Made by a program: the position numbers and the translations under genes. From the NCBI GenBank assembly GCA_963836355.1, contig CAWIJO010000002.1, positions 992,001 through 1,056,000 of the forward strand: a stretch of DNA of 64,000 bases, read 5' to 3'. Position 1 is the first letter of the stretch. Each line of letters begins with the position of its first letter. The notes beneath the pieces are model-generated. The model was given only the letters and a program-made list of their open reading frames with translations, was not told where the DNA came from and made no database searches. Origin of the DNA: Palsa-506 sp963836355 (GTDB taxonomy: Bacteria > Actinomycetota > Actinomycetes > Streptosporangiales > Streptosporangiaceae). Shown here one piece after another: positions 44,614-52,966 of this stretch.

Positions 44614-45503
44614 TGGAAGGCGATCTCACCGGCCGGGTGCGGCGGTTCAACCGGGTCGTCACCCAGCGGATCGGCGCGCTGAGCGAGGAGTACCTGGCCC
44701 GGTCCCGGCCGCTGGGAGCATCGCGCGTGCTGTGGGAGATCGGCGACGCAGGCGGTGACGTCCGGGCGATCAGGGCCCGGCTGGATCTCGACTCCGGGTA
44801 CCTGAGCCGGCTGCTGCGCGGGCTTCAGCAGGAGGGCCTGGTCCGGGTCCGGCCGTCCCGGGATGATCACCGGGTCCGGGCCGTACGGCTGACCGAGGCC
44901 GGGCGTGCCGAGCGGGCGGAACTGGACCGGCGCAGTGACGACCTCGCCCGGTCGCTGCTGGCGCCGCTGAACGACCGGCAGCGGGCCAGGCTCGCCGAGG
45001 CGATGGGCACTGTCGAGCAGCTGCTCACGGCCGGCCTGGTCAGGCTCGGAATCGAGGACCCCGGCAGCGGCGCTGCCCGGTTCTGCCTGCAGTCCTACTT
45101 CGCCGAGCTCGGCTCCCGCTTCGAGGCCGGATTCGACCCCGACGTTAGCATCCCGGCAGCGGCCGCCGACCTAACAGAACCGGCCGGCCTCTTCGTGCTG
45201 GCCAGGATCCGCGGCGAGCCGGCCGGCTGCGGCGCACTGAAGTTCCACGGCACCGGGCCGGCCGAGATCAAGCGGATGTGGGTGGCCGGCCCCGCCCGCG
45301 GCCTCGGCGTCGGACGGCGCATCCTGGCCGAGCTCGAGCGCCGCGCCCGCGAGCGCGGCGTGGGCGTGCTGCGGCTGGAAACCAACCACCGGCTGACCGA
45401 GGCGATCGGCCTCTACCGCTGCGCGGGATACGCCGAGGTCCCTGCCTTCAACGACGAGCCCTACGCGCAGCACTGGTTCGAGAAGCACCTGGCAGAACCC
45501 TGA
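44613..45503 (+). CDS. MarR-type regulator fused to a GNAT N-acetyltransferase
   Basis: A 296-residue bifunctional protein. Residues up to about 145 are a MarR winged helix (DVRAIRARLDLDSGYLSRLLRG, EGLVRVRPSRDDHRVRAVRLT, i.e. recognition helix plus wing). From about 160 a GNAT domain follows with MWVAGPARGLGVGRRILAELE, in which the R/QxxGxG/A acetyl-CoA motif reads ARGLGVG. The C-terminal part LRLETNHRLTEAIGLYRCAGYAEV is typical. Such MarR-GNAT fusions are widespread and their small-molecule substrate is unknown. A perfect palindrome overlaps its promoter and start codon, pointing to autoregulation. Confidence 0.93.
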   Translation: MEGDLTGRVRRFNRVVTQRIGALSEEYLARSRPLGASRVLWEIGDAGGDVRAIRARLDLDSGYLSRLLRGLQQEGLVRVRPSRDDHRVRAVRLTEAGRAERAELDRRSDDLARSLLAPLNDRQRARLAEAMGTVEQLLTAGLVRLGIEDPGSGAARFCLQSYFAELGSRFEAGFDPDVSIPAAAADLTEPAGLFVLARIRGEPAGCGALKFHGTGPAEIKRMWVAGPARGLGVGRRILAELERRARERGVGVLRLETNHRLTEAIGLYRCAGYAEVPAFNDEPYAQHWFEKHLAEP

Positions 45504-45535
45504 GCCCGCGGGCCTGCCGCCTCCTAGGTAGCGGC

Positions 45536-47501
45536 TTACGGCTGCCACCCGGCGACCCGGTCGGGATGACCGGCTTCGTTACCCGCAGCCGGGAGAAGTA
45601 GGCCGGATACCAGCCGCCTACCTCGATCCCCGGTATCCCGCTGGTCAGCGTGGCGTCGGTCACCGCGGTTACCTGCCGTCCGTCGACGCTCGCCCGGATG
45701 GTCCGGCCCGACACTGACAGCGACAGGGTGTGCCACGCCCGCGCGGCGAACGGGGCACGGCCGGCCGCCAGCACCACGGCGCTGGCGGGCCTGACCTGAC
45801 GTTCCCCGGCGATGGTGTCGGCCGCCGTGCCGCCTTTCCGCAGCCTGAGGGTGAATCTTCCGCTGGTCCTTACGCTGAATACGTACCCGCTGAAGGACCC
45901 ATAGCACCGGCTTGCCCCGGGTCGTCTGCTTCGTGCAGGTCGTGACGCCGCCGGGGCCGTTGCACCGGGCCAGTTCGAAGGATCCGTCTTCGGCCGCCAG
46001 CATGGCAGGCTCGTCTTTCCCGGCGGCGAGATTGTTGCGGTAAGGAAGCGGCAGATCCGCAGCGGGCGGGCCGGCCGTCGTGCCCTTGCCCTGACCGGAC
46101 GTGGTGCTGAGCGAGTACACGTGGCCGGGCTTGATGGTCAGGGCGAACTTGCCGTTGACCGGCGTGATATCCGGCCCGCGCACGAACCATTGCGCCGGGC
46201 CTGCCCCGATGCTGAAGTTGCTCGACCAGACGTGCACGGTCCGCCCGGCCAGTGCCTTGCCGCCGGTGACCGCAAAGCTGGCCCGCTGGATGCCGGTGAC
46301 ACCGCCGGTGGTCTCGATGATGGTGGACCACTGGTCCCGGGTGCCGCGGAGCAAGGTGACATACGAGCCGTTGGCGCGGCGCCCCTGCAGGTAACCGCTG
46401 GCGGAATTTAGGTACTTCCAGCCGCCCGGGTTGCTCGCCGTGGGCGGCGAAGCGAACTGGGTGATATGCGCGACCGCCCAGGTCATCGCGTTGACTTCAT
46501 AGCTGCCCGACCACGGCTGATCCGCGGTCAGCAGTCCGCGGTCAGCATGCCTCAAGACGGCTTGCGGCATCGAGATGATCGCCGGCCACGCCAGCACCCC
46601 GGTCACCCGGGCGTCGATGTACTCACGGGTGAACGCACGATCAATGGAGGAGCGCAAGGGGCGCAGCCCGGCTGGGCCCCGGCGTCGATCCCGCCAAGTT
46701 CGCTGCCCCACACCGGCTTCCCGGATTTCCGGGCCGGGCTGGTGGTCCAGCATCTCGTCCGCGCGCCCTTGACCCGGTCGGGTAGCCGCAATTATTGTGC
46801 GCGCCCAGAATGGCGACGGCCCGGGTACCGATGTACTCCCAGTCGTCCCGGCTGATGCCGTCCCCGGCGACTATCCGCACCTGCCGGTGACCGCCCGCGT
46901 CCAGTGCCTTGCGCAGGCGGCGGAACCAGCTGGCATGGTTGCCGTGGTCCTGCTCGTCCCAGCCGCCCAGGTAACTGATCGTCAGGCCATCTCGCCGCGC
47001 GCAGCCAAGCCAGTCGAGCAGGTAGCTGATATCGGCCCCGGTGAATAGCGAGCCGCGGCGGCCCGCCCAGCCAGGCGCCCCCCACTGCAGGCCGTAGAGC
47101 TTCAGCCGCGGGTTGAGTGCGACGGCTTTCCTGGCGATGGCGAGCTCATAGCCGGCGCCGCAGTTGACCCGCCCGGCCCGGCGCTGCCGCACGCTCGGCT
47201 CATCTCCGTCCGAGGAATTCCCGTCGCCGCCGATCTCCAGCTTCAGCAACTGCAGGGATGCCCCGTAGCCGGGCTTGAACAGGTAGTCCAGGATCTGCGC
47301 ACGCTGCCGGGCGGGGTAATCCTCGAGATACCTCGCGGTGCCGCCGCCGCCGAGAACGGCACCGACGCCGTCATACCTGCGGCCCCCGCCGTCGCCGTTG
47401 ACGGAGATCGCGGTCGTCGGCGGCGCCCCGCCGCGAGCCGGGCCGGCGGCGACCAGCACCGAGCAGATCAGGACGGCAGCCGCGGGGGTTAGCCATTTCA
47501 T
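45536..47501 (-). pseudogene. Frameshifted secreted glycosidase, GH59 (galactosylceramidase)-like
   Basis: ATG 47501 starts with a signal peptide (MKWLTPAAAVLICSVLVAAG). A glycosidase domain follows: RRYDGVGAVLGGGGTARYLEDYP, KLEIGGDGNSSDGDEPS, LKLYGLQWGAPGW, LGGWDEQDHGNH (likely acid/base region) and VAILGAHNNCGYP. Near 46790 the sense moves to another frame (GKPVWGSELGGIDAGAQPG, with the likely nucleophile Glu), then to a third (SIDRAFTREYIDARVTGVLAW, GPDITPVNGKFALTIKPGH). At about 45905 it shifts again into a lectin-like end (AWHTLSLSVSGRTIRASVDG). At least three frameshifts break an otherwise complete gene of about 650 codons. Confidence 0.75.
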
Positions 47502-47795
47502 CAGGTGCTCCGGGCAGCCACGATGAAGACCCTACCGCTATCCGGACCAGGGCAGCCGGCCGGCCGCTAGCCGATGCGTGCCTCCTGGTGCAGCACGGCT
47601 TGCAGGTCCTCGGGGGCGGGCTGCGTGCGCTCAGGCCGCGCGCGGCGAATCATTTGGCCACGTTCGCGGCGTCCCGGTCCAGGAATTCAGCGCCGCGCGG
47701 ATTGGTTTCGCCGCGCCCCTACCCCGCGATCCGCAGGTGGTCCCGATGGGCTATCGCAGAGCCGTTAAGAAAACTGTTAATGGGACACTTAGCCC
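47502..47795. other. Divergent intergenic region
   Basis: About 290 bp between the broken glycosidase and an AlkA-like gene. No gene is convincing. A less G+C-rich patch at 47755-47790 (TTAAGAAAACTGTTAATGGG) lies just before the glycosylase ATG and probably belongs to its promoter. Confidence 0.45.
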
Positions 47796-48464
47796 ATGCC
47801 AGACCGGCCAGTGCCTGCCCGCCGGGCCCGCAGCTACCCGGCGGCGGCCGTCATCCTCGCCGGGCGGGACCCGGTGCTGCGCCGCCTCATCACCGCAGCC
47901 GGGCCGCCCCGGGTGCGGCCGCCGGCCGAGACCCATCTGGCGGCCCTGGTCCGCGCGATCGTCTACCAGCAGCTGGCCGGCGCCGCGGCGGCCGCCATCC
48001 ACCGGCGCCTGATCGACGCGCTCGGCGGCGAGGTCACCCCGCAACGGCTGCTGTCGCTGCCCGCCGAGACGCTCCGTTCGGCCGGCCTGTCCGCCAACAA
48101 GGCCGCGTCCCTGCAGGATCTGGCCGCCAAGGTGCTGGACGGGACGGTCGTGCTCGACCCGCCGGGACTGCGGGCCGAGAGCGATGCGGAGGTGGTCGCC
48201 CGGCTCTCGACGGTCCGGGGCATCGGTAAATGGACGGCCGAGATGTTCCTGATGTTCCAGCTGCGGCGGCTGGACGTGTGGCCGACCGGCGACCTCGGCG
48301 TCCGGAAGGGCTTCGGGCTGGCGTGGCGGATCCCGACGCCGACGGCGAAGGAACTCGAGCCGCTCGGCGACCCGTTCCGGCCCTACCGCTCGGTCGTGGC
48401 CTGGTACTGCTGGCGGGCGGCCGAAGTCTACGGCGGCGCAGCGGACAGCGTGCTGACCCGCTGA
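47796..48464 (+). CDS. DNA-3-methyladenine glycosylase II (AlkA-like, HhH-GPD)
   Basis: A 222-residue HhH-GPD base-excision glycosylase. HhH motif and catalytic region: ARLSTVRGIGKWTAEMFLMF followed by RLDVWPTGDLGVRKGFG, in which the hairpin is VRGIGKWTA and the catalytic Asp is that of PTGDLGVR. The N-terminal helix contains LVRAIVYQQLAGAAAAAIHRR (the QQ-x-x-x-A-x-x-I block). It lacks the AlkA N-terminal beta domain, like the shorter Mag1-type enzymes. It removes alkylated purines such as 3-methyladenine. It is monocistronic. Confidence 0.93.
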   Translation: MPDRPVPARRARSYPAAAVILAGRDPVLRRLITAAGPPRVRPPAETHLAALVRAIVYQQLAGAAAAAIHRRLIDALGGEVTPQRLLSLPAETLRSAGLSANKAASLQDLAAKVLDGTVVLDPPGLRAESDAEVVARLSTVRGIGKWTAEMFLMFQLRRLDVWPTGDLGVRKGFGLAWRIPTPTAKELEPLGDPFRPYRSVVAWYCWRAAEVYGGAADSVLTR

Positions 48465-48495
48465 CCGGCCGGCCCGCTGGCCGGCGGTCCGGTCC

Positions 48496-49014
48496 TCACC
48501 CCATGGACTTGGCGCCGTCCAGGGTCTCGCGGATGATGTCCGCGTGCCCTGCGTGCTGGGCGGTCTCCGCGATCACATGGAGCAGCACCCGGCGTGCAGA
48601 CCAGCTCGCCCCCCGCTCGAACCATGGAGCCTCCGGCAACGGCTGCGTGACCGCCAGGTCGGGCAACGTCGCCACGAGCTCATCGGTCCGGCGTGCAACC
48701 TGCTCGTACTCATCCAGCAGCCCGGCCAGCGTTTCTCCGGCCAGCATTCGGAAGGCGTCCGTCCAGTGCGCCGCGCTCGCCGCATCCCAGTTGCCCATCG
48801 CTGCTGGGCCGTCCAAGATGAAGCTGATCCACTGCCGTTCGACGAGCGCGACGTGCTTGATCAGGCCGCCCAGGCACAACTCGCTTGCCGTGGTCTGCCG
48901 CGCGGCCTGCTCGTCGGCGAGATCCCGGACGGTGTAGCGCAGGAAGTACCGCTGTTTGGCCAGTGACTGCAGCAAGTCGCCGCGCTCGCCGGTCATGTTT
49001 CCCGTCGTTCTCAT
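48496..49014 (-). CDS. DinB family protein
   Basis: A 172-residue DinB/DUF664 four-helix protein. It has the first helix with LAKQRYFLRYTVRDLADEQA, the metal His in LGGLIKHVALVERQWISF and the later HVIAETAQHAGHADIIRETL, giving the three-His metal site (H...HxxGH). These proteins are thiol-transferase-like; the actinobacterial branch may use mycothiol. ATG 49014 is preceded by GGAGGG at 7 nt, deciding the start over the longer in-frame extension to 49134. It is convergent with the AlkA-like gene. Confidence 0.88.
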   Translation of the reverse strand: MRTTGNMTGERGDLLQSLAKQRYFLRYTVRDLADEQAARQTTASELCLGGLIKHVALVERQWISFILDGPAAMGNWDAASAAHWTDAFRMLAGETLAGLLDEYEQVARRTDELVATLPDLAVTQPLPEAPWFERGASWSARRVLLHVIAETAQHAGHADIIRETLDGAKSMG

Positions 49015-49091
49015 GATCTGCCCTCCGTCGCAGTCTGCACCCCGAACGGTATTGCGTACGGCTGACAGCCGCGACGGCTGCGGGCCGGTGT

Positions 49092-49138
49092 CGATCGCGA
49101 TGCGAGATCCCGAGGGCAGCGAGTTCGACATCAACTGA
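49092..49138 (+). pseudogene. C-terminal scrap of a VOC/glyoxalase-like protein
   Basis: Sixteen codons ending IAMRDPEGSEFDIN and TGA. The phrase DPEGNEF-x-(V/I) is the C-terminal signature of VOC (glyoxalase/bleomycin-resistance fold) proteins, and the Glu is a metal ligand in the family. Nothing of the rest is present. It directly abuts the truncated 3' end of the CoA transferase on the opposite strand, so a deletion probably joined the two. Confidence 0.5.
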
Positions 49139-49814
49139 CGGCACCTGCCAGGTGCGAGCCGCTGGCCTGGTTGACGAGCCCGGACAGCGCCGCCGACAGC
49201 AGGCTGACTGTCACCTGCTGACCGCGGCCGGAGGCCGCTCGGTGATGCAGCGCGGTCAGGATGCCGATCGCGGCGTTCAGCCCGGACATGACATCGAACA
49301 CCGCGACCCCCGCGCGCAGCGGCTCCCCGTCGGCCTCGCCGGTCAGGCTCATCAGGCCGGAGATGCCCTGGACGACCAGGTCGTAACCGGGCAGCGCGGC
49401 ACCGCCGCCCGAGCCGAAGCCGCTGATCGAGGCGTAGATGACGGCCGGGTTGCGGCTGCTGACCGAGGCATAGTCCAGGCCGAAGCGGGCCAGCCCGCCG
49501 GGCCTGAAGTTCTCCACGACGATGTCGGCGCGGGCGGCGAGTTCCTGCGCGGCGGCGCAGTCCTCCGGCTCCCGCAGGTCCAGCGCGACCGAGCGCTTGT
49601 TCCGGTTGACCGCCAGGTAATACGTCGATACGCCGTCCCGCACCGGTGGCATCCAGGTTCTGGTGTCATCACCGTGCGGACTCTCCACCTTGATGACCTC
49701 CGCGCCGAGGTCGGCCAGCAGCATCGTGCAGTAAGGCCCGGCGAGGATCCGGGAGAAGTCGGCGACCAGCAGCCCGGAAAGCGGTCCGGGGCTGGCCGGG
49801 GTCGGTTCGCTCAC
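49131..49814 (-). pseudogene. CaiB/BaiF CoA transferase, truncated at the C-terminus
   Basis: A 227-residue protein with a good N-terminal class III CoA transferase: LLVADFSRILAGPYCTMLLA, LGADVIKVE-like LGAEVIKVESPHG, VNRNKRSVALDL, NFRPGGLARFGLDY and SGFGSGGGAALPGYDLVVQG, including the catalytic Asp in LPGYDLVVQ. Family members have about 380-400 residues. The chain stops just after VSLLSAALSGLVNQASG, so nearly half, including the small domain, is missing. The break coincides with a VOC scrap on the other strand. Unlikely to be active. Confidence 0.8.
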
Positions 49815-50048
49815 TAGTGCACCCGTCTGGCCGGTCGAGGGGATGGCAAGCGCCGCGCAGCAAACGCAATGGCCGGCCGCCCCGTGGATGACGTGATGCC
49901 AGTATTGCTGGTGGGGCTCAGGCGGCGGTCATGGCCGCCGCCAGACGGGCGCCATCCATGATCACGGATGATCCGGGGTTTGACGCACGAATCTTCCGCG
50001 ATCATGAAACGCCGCCGGTCCGGCCGGAGCGGCGAGACCACGGGGCGG

Positions 50049-50648
50049 CTAGCAGCCCGCGGGCGGCTCATCCGTCCGGTGGCCGGAGAGTTCCGCCGCC
50101 GCCGCGCGGCCTGCGTCGGCAGTCCGGCGCAGGAAGCCGGCCAGCAGCTCGAGTTCGTCCCCGGAGTACCCGGCGCAGACGTCATCCATCGCCGCGTTCA
50201 TGCCCGAATACAGGCGCAGGATTTCCCCGCCCCGGCCGCGCTCCGCCCGGATGACGACAGCGCGGCGGTCAGCCGGATCCCGGTCGCGGGCGATCCAGCC
50301 GCCGCGCTCAAGCCGGTCGAGGATCCCGGTCATGGTGGCCGGGTGCAGTCCGGCCCGCCGGGCCAGCGCACTCGGGCTGAGCGGCCCGTCCCGGGTGATG
50401 AGGTCAAGGCACTCCAGGTCGGTTCCCTTGAGCTCGACGTGCCCGCCGATGCGGTGGTTTAGCAGGGCCAGCTGGACGCTCATGTCGCGCAGGGCCTCCC
50501 GGAGGTCATGGTTCAGCCGTCTCCGGCGCCGCGCCGCGCCGGGGCCGGCGCCGGGACTGAGGCCGCCACCGCCGCCCCCGTCGTTGCCACCGCCACCGCC
50601 ACTGCCGCCGCCACTGCCGCCGCCGGCGACATGTGTTACTGATTTCAT
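50049..50648 (-). CDS. MarR family transcriptional regulator with Gly-rich N-terminus
   Basis: A 199-residue MarR regulator. The first roughly 45 residues are a Gly/Ser/Asn-rich spacer. The winged helix is seen as LECLDLITRDGPLSPSALAR, HPATMTGILDRLERGGWIAR and DPADRRAVVIR (wing DRR). ATG 50648 is preceded by GGAG at 8 nt. The gene is divergent from an NmrA-like gene at 50715, with only 66 bp between the starts. The local A+T-rich sequence carries the palindrome TCATATGATATGA, overlapping this ATG. It probably represses both genes and senses a small aromatic or electrophilic compound, as MarR proteins do; the ligand is unknown. Confidence 0.9.
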   Translation of the reverse strand: MKSVTHVAGGGSGGGSGGGGGNDGGGGGGLSPGAGPGAARRRRRLNHDLREALRDMSVQLALLNHRIGGHVELKGTDLECLDLITRDGPLSPSALARRAGLHPATMTGILDRLERGGWIARDRDPADRRAVVIRAERGRGGEILRLYSGMNAAMDDVCAGYSGDELELLAGFLRRTADAGRAAAAELSGHRTDEPPAGC

Positions 50649-50714
50649 ATGATATGATCTCCGTATTATCTGAATTACGAAGCTACTGTACCCGAAGATC
50701 GAGAGGCGGACAGC
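50640..50714. promoter_or_regulatory. Shared divergent promoter/operator region of the MarR and NmrA-like genes
   Basis: A strikingly A+T-rich patch in G+C-rich DNA. TCATATGATATGA (50645-50657) is a perfect 13-bp palindrome covering the MarR start codon. CGTATT and AATTACG around 50661-50680 form a second, imperfect inverted repeat closer to the NmrA-like gene. Confidence 0.6.
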
Positions 50715-51368
50715 ATGAAGCTCACCATTTTCGGCGCCACCGGCGGAACCGGAACCTGCCTGGTCGAGCAGGCAATCGCGGCCGGGCATGAGGTCACGGC
50801 CGTAGTCCGCGACCCAAGCCGGCTGGCCGTCGCCGGGCACCTGGCGGCGCAGGAAGCTGGGCGGCTGCGGATAGTTACCGCCGACATCACTGACCCGGCG
50901 ACCATCGTCCCCGCGGTGACAGGCGCCGACGCGGTGCTGTCGGCGATCGGCCCGCACGGCGCCGGCCCCACCAGGATCAGCCAGGACAGTGCCCGCGGCA
51001 TCATCGAGGCCATGCGGAAGGCCGGTACCCGCCGCCTGCTCACGGTCAGCGGCTCCATCGTGACCGACACGGGCGAGGGGCCGGTCATGCGCTATCTCGT
51101 CAAGCCCTTGGCCCGGCGCACGGCGCTGCGCAACGTCTGCGCCGACATGCGCAGCGCCGAGGACGAAGTCCGGCGCAGCGGCCTGGACTGGACGATCATC
51201 CGGCCACCCCGGCTGACCGGCAAGGCGGCCACCGGAACCTACCGCACCGCGCTCGACCGGAATCTGCCGCGCGGGTACACGATCTCCCGTGCCGACCTGG
51301 CCGCCTGCCTGCTCACGCTGGCCGCCGACGGCGGGGCCGTGCACCGGCATGTCGGTGTCGCCAGCTGA
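50715..51368 (+). CDS. NmrA-like/atypical SDR NAD(P)H-binding protein
   Basis: A 217-residue protein of the NAD(P)-binding (NmrA/HSCARG-like atypical SDR) group. The Rossmann start is LTIFGATGGTGTCLVEQAIA (GATGxTG), and the cofactor-specificity region is VVRDPSRL. The phrase GADAVLSAIGPHG and later RRLLTVSGS and LDWTIIRPPRLT are typical for this group, in which the usual Tyr-Lys pair is absent. Members act as NADPH-sensing or flavin-reductase-like proteins. ATG 50715 follows GAGAGG. It is divergent from and probably controlled by the MarR gene. Confidence 0.9.
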   Translation: MKLTIFGATGGTGTCLVEQAIAAGHEVTAVVRDPSRLAVAGHLAAQEAGRLRIVTADITDPATIVPAVTGADAVLSAIGPHGAGPTRISQDSARGIIEAMRKAGTRRLLTVSGSIVTDTGEGPVMRYLVKPLARRTALRNVCADMRSAEDEVRRSGLDWTIIRPPRLTGKAATGTYRTALDRNLPRGYTISRADLAACLLTLAADGGAVHRHVGVAS

Positions 51369-51453
51369 CGCTGGGCCGCGGCACAGCCGGATACAGGTGA
51401 CGCCATGGCCCGCGGCGGCGCGGCCGGATCTCCGCGCCGGTACCGTAACGGCC

Positions 51454-52455
51454 GTGGCCGCCGATGACCCCGCCGATGACCCCGCCGATGACCTGAGCGA
51501 GACCAGCGTGCCGCTGACGGCGCTGGCGCCGGGCGGCCCGCTGGTCTCCCGGATCGGGCTGGGCCTGGCGGCGCTGGGACGGCCCGCCTACATCACCGGC
51601 GGCCGGGCGGACGACCTGCCGGACCGCAGCGTCGGCGGCCTGCAAGCCCGGACGCACGCGATGCTGGACGCTGCCTACCAGGCCGGGATTCGGTATTTCG
51701 ACACGGCCCGGTCCTACGGGCGGGCGGAGGAATTCCTCGGCGGCTGGCTGGCAGCGCGCGGGCACGCCGACGCGGTCGCCGGGTCCAAGTGGGGCTACCG
51801 CTACACCGGCGGCTGGCGGCTGGACGCGGGTCCGCACGAGATCAAGGAGCACTCGCTGGCCATGTTCACCGCGCAGCTCGCCGAGACCAGGGCGCAGCTG
51901 GGCGGCAGGCTCACGCTGTACCAGGTGCACTCGCTGACGCCGGACTCCGGGCTGCTCGACGACACCGCCTTGCTGGCCGCGCTTGGCCGGCTCCGCGCCG
52001 ACGGCGTGCTCATCGGGCTGACCACCAGCGGCCCCGGCCAGGCGGACACGCTGCGCCGGGCGCTGCGTGCGACCGTCGACGGCCAGCCGCTGTTCGCCGC
52101 GGCGCAGGTGACCTGGAATCTCCTTGAGCCATCTGTCGCCTCGGCCGCGGCCGAGGCCGCCGCCGCCGGCCGCACGATCCTGATCAAGGAAGCCCTGGCC
52201 AACGGCCGGCTGGCGGACGAGGTGCCGCCCCGCCTGGCAGCGCTCGCTACCGCCCGCGGCGTCGGCCCGGACGCGATCGCGATCGCCGCCGCGCTGGCCA
52301 ACCCGTGGGCGAGCGTGGTGCTGTCCGGCGCTGTCACCGCGGGTCAGCTTCAGTCCAACCTGGCGGCCCTGTCCGCCGGCGACGCCGCGGACCTGGATCT
52401 TGCCGAGCGGCCGGAATCCTACTGGGCGGCCCGTGCCGCCCGCCGCTGGCAGTGA
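51454..52455 (+). CDS. Aldo/keto reductase family protein
   Basis: A roughly 333-residue aldo/keto reductase. It shows the catalytic tetrad: Asp and Tyr in IRYFDTARSYGRAEE, Lys in VAGSKWGYR, His in LTLYQVHSLTP. The C-terminal part has VVLSGAVTAGQLQSN, close to the NADPH-binding end of the family. The start is uncertain. GTG 51454 and GTG 51397 are both in frame and neither has a clear Shine-Dalgarno; the repeat (D-D-P-A)n right after 51454 is low complexity. It is 85 bp downstream of the NmrA-like gene, so co-regulation by MarR is possible. Confidence 0.88.
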   Translation: MAADDPADDPADDLSETSVPLTALAPGGPLVSRIGLGLAALGRPAYITGGRADDLPDRSVGGLQARTHAMLDAAYQAGIRYFDTARSYGRAEEFLGGWLAARGHADAVAGSKWGYRYTGGWRLDAGPHEIKEHSLAMFTAQLAETRAQLGGRLTLYQVHSLTPDSGLLDDTALLAALGRLRADGVLIGLTTSGPGQADTLRRALRATVDGQPLFAAAQVTWNLLEPSVASAAAEAAAAGRTILIKEALANGRLADEVPPRLAALATARGVGPDAIAIAAALANPWASVVLSGAVTAGQLQSNLAALSAGDAADLDLAERPESYWAARAARRWQ

Positions 52456-52603
52456 CCAGCCAGTTCATAGTCACCGCTACTGGCGCGCGGCAGCGCATCC
52501 GTCCGTCCAGCCAGCCGCCATAAATTCTTAACGCGGTGAACCTGGGTCAGCGCGGCCGGCCGAGCCAGCCCGGCCCGGGCCGCTGATGGGCCCGCCAGGG
52601 CGG

Positions 52604-52945
52604 CTAGGCCTCGCCGTGCTCGCGGAGGTACTCACGGAACTCGGTGACGGCCTCATCCTGATCCGGCCCGAGATCGTCGGCAACGACCAGCCTGGTGCCG
52701 GCCCAGTAAGCCCCGACGTACTTGCCGGTGCCGGCCAGCGGCACCAGCAGCGGATGGTGCGCGATCTTGATGTGGTCTTCCACCTCCGCCCAGGAAACGC
52801 CCGCGGGCACCAGGCCGATCGACGGCGACTCGCTGTCGTCGTAGGTCAGGTCGTCGAGCACTGGGCCTTCTCCCCCGTGGTAGCGGCGTGCCGCCACGAT
52901 AAGACAATCTGGGGCAGGGTACATAGGACATATGCCATCATTCAC
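52604..52945 (-). CDS. Conserved small hypothetical protein
   Basis: A 113-residue acidic protein starting at GTG 52945 (or ATG 52924). It has no motif I recognise. Features are a run LVPAGVSWAEVEDHIKIAHH and KYVGAYWAGTRLVVADDLG. The composition and codon use look genuinely coding. It is divergent from the aldehyde dehydrogenase at 52967, leaving only 21-42 bp for both promoters. Confidence 0.65.
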   Translation of the reverse strand: MNDGICPMYPAPDCLIVAARRYHGGEGPVLDDLTYDDSESPSIGLVPAGVSWAEVEDHIKIAHHPLLVPLAGTGKYVGAYWAGTRLVVADDLGPDQDEAVTEFREYLREHGEA

Positions 52946-52966
52946 CTACCTGGGACGGCGGGGGTC

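Noticed and set aside
47574..47768. Small plus-strand frame before the AlkA-like gene
   Set aside because: No Shine-Dalgarno, Arg/Ser-rich composition and no likeness to any family.
49815..50048. Possible attachment site or small gene between the truncated CoA transferase and MarR gene
   Set aside because: A short ATGATC...GATCAT inverted repeat is present but is too weak, and there is no tRNA or integrase nearby.
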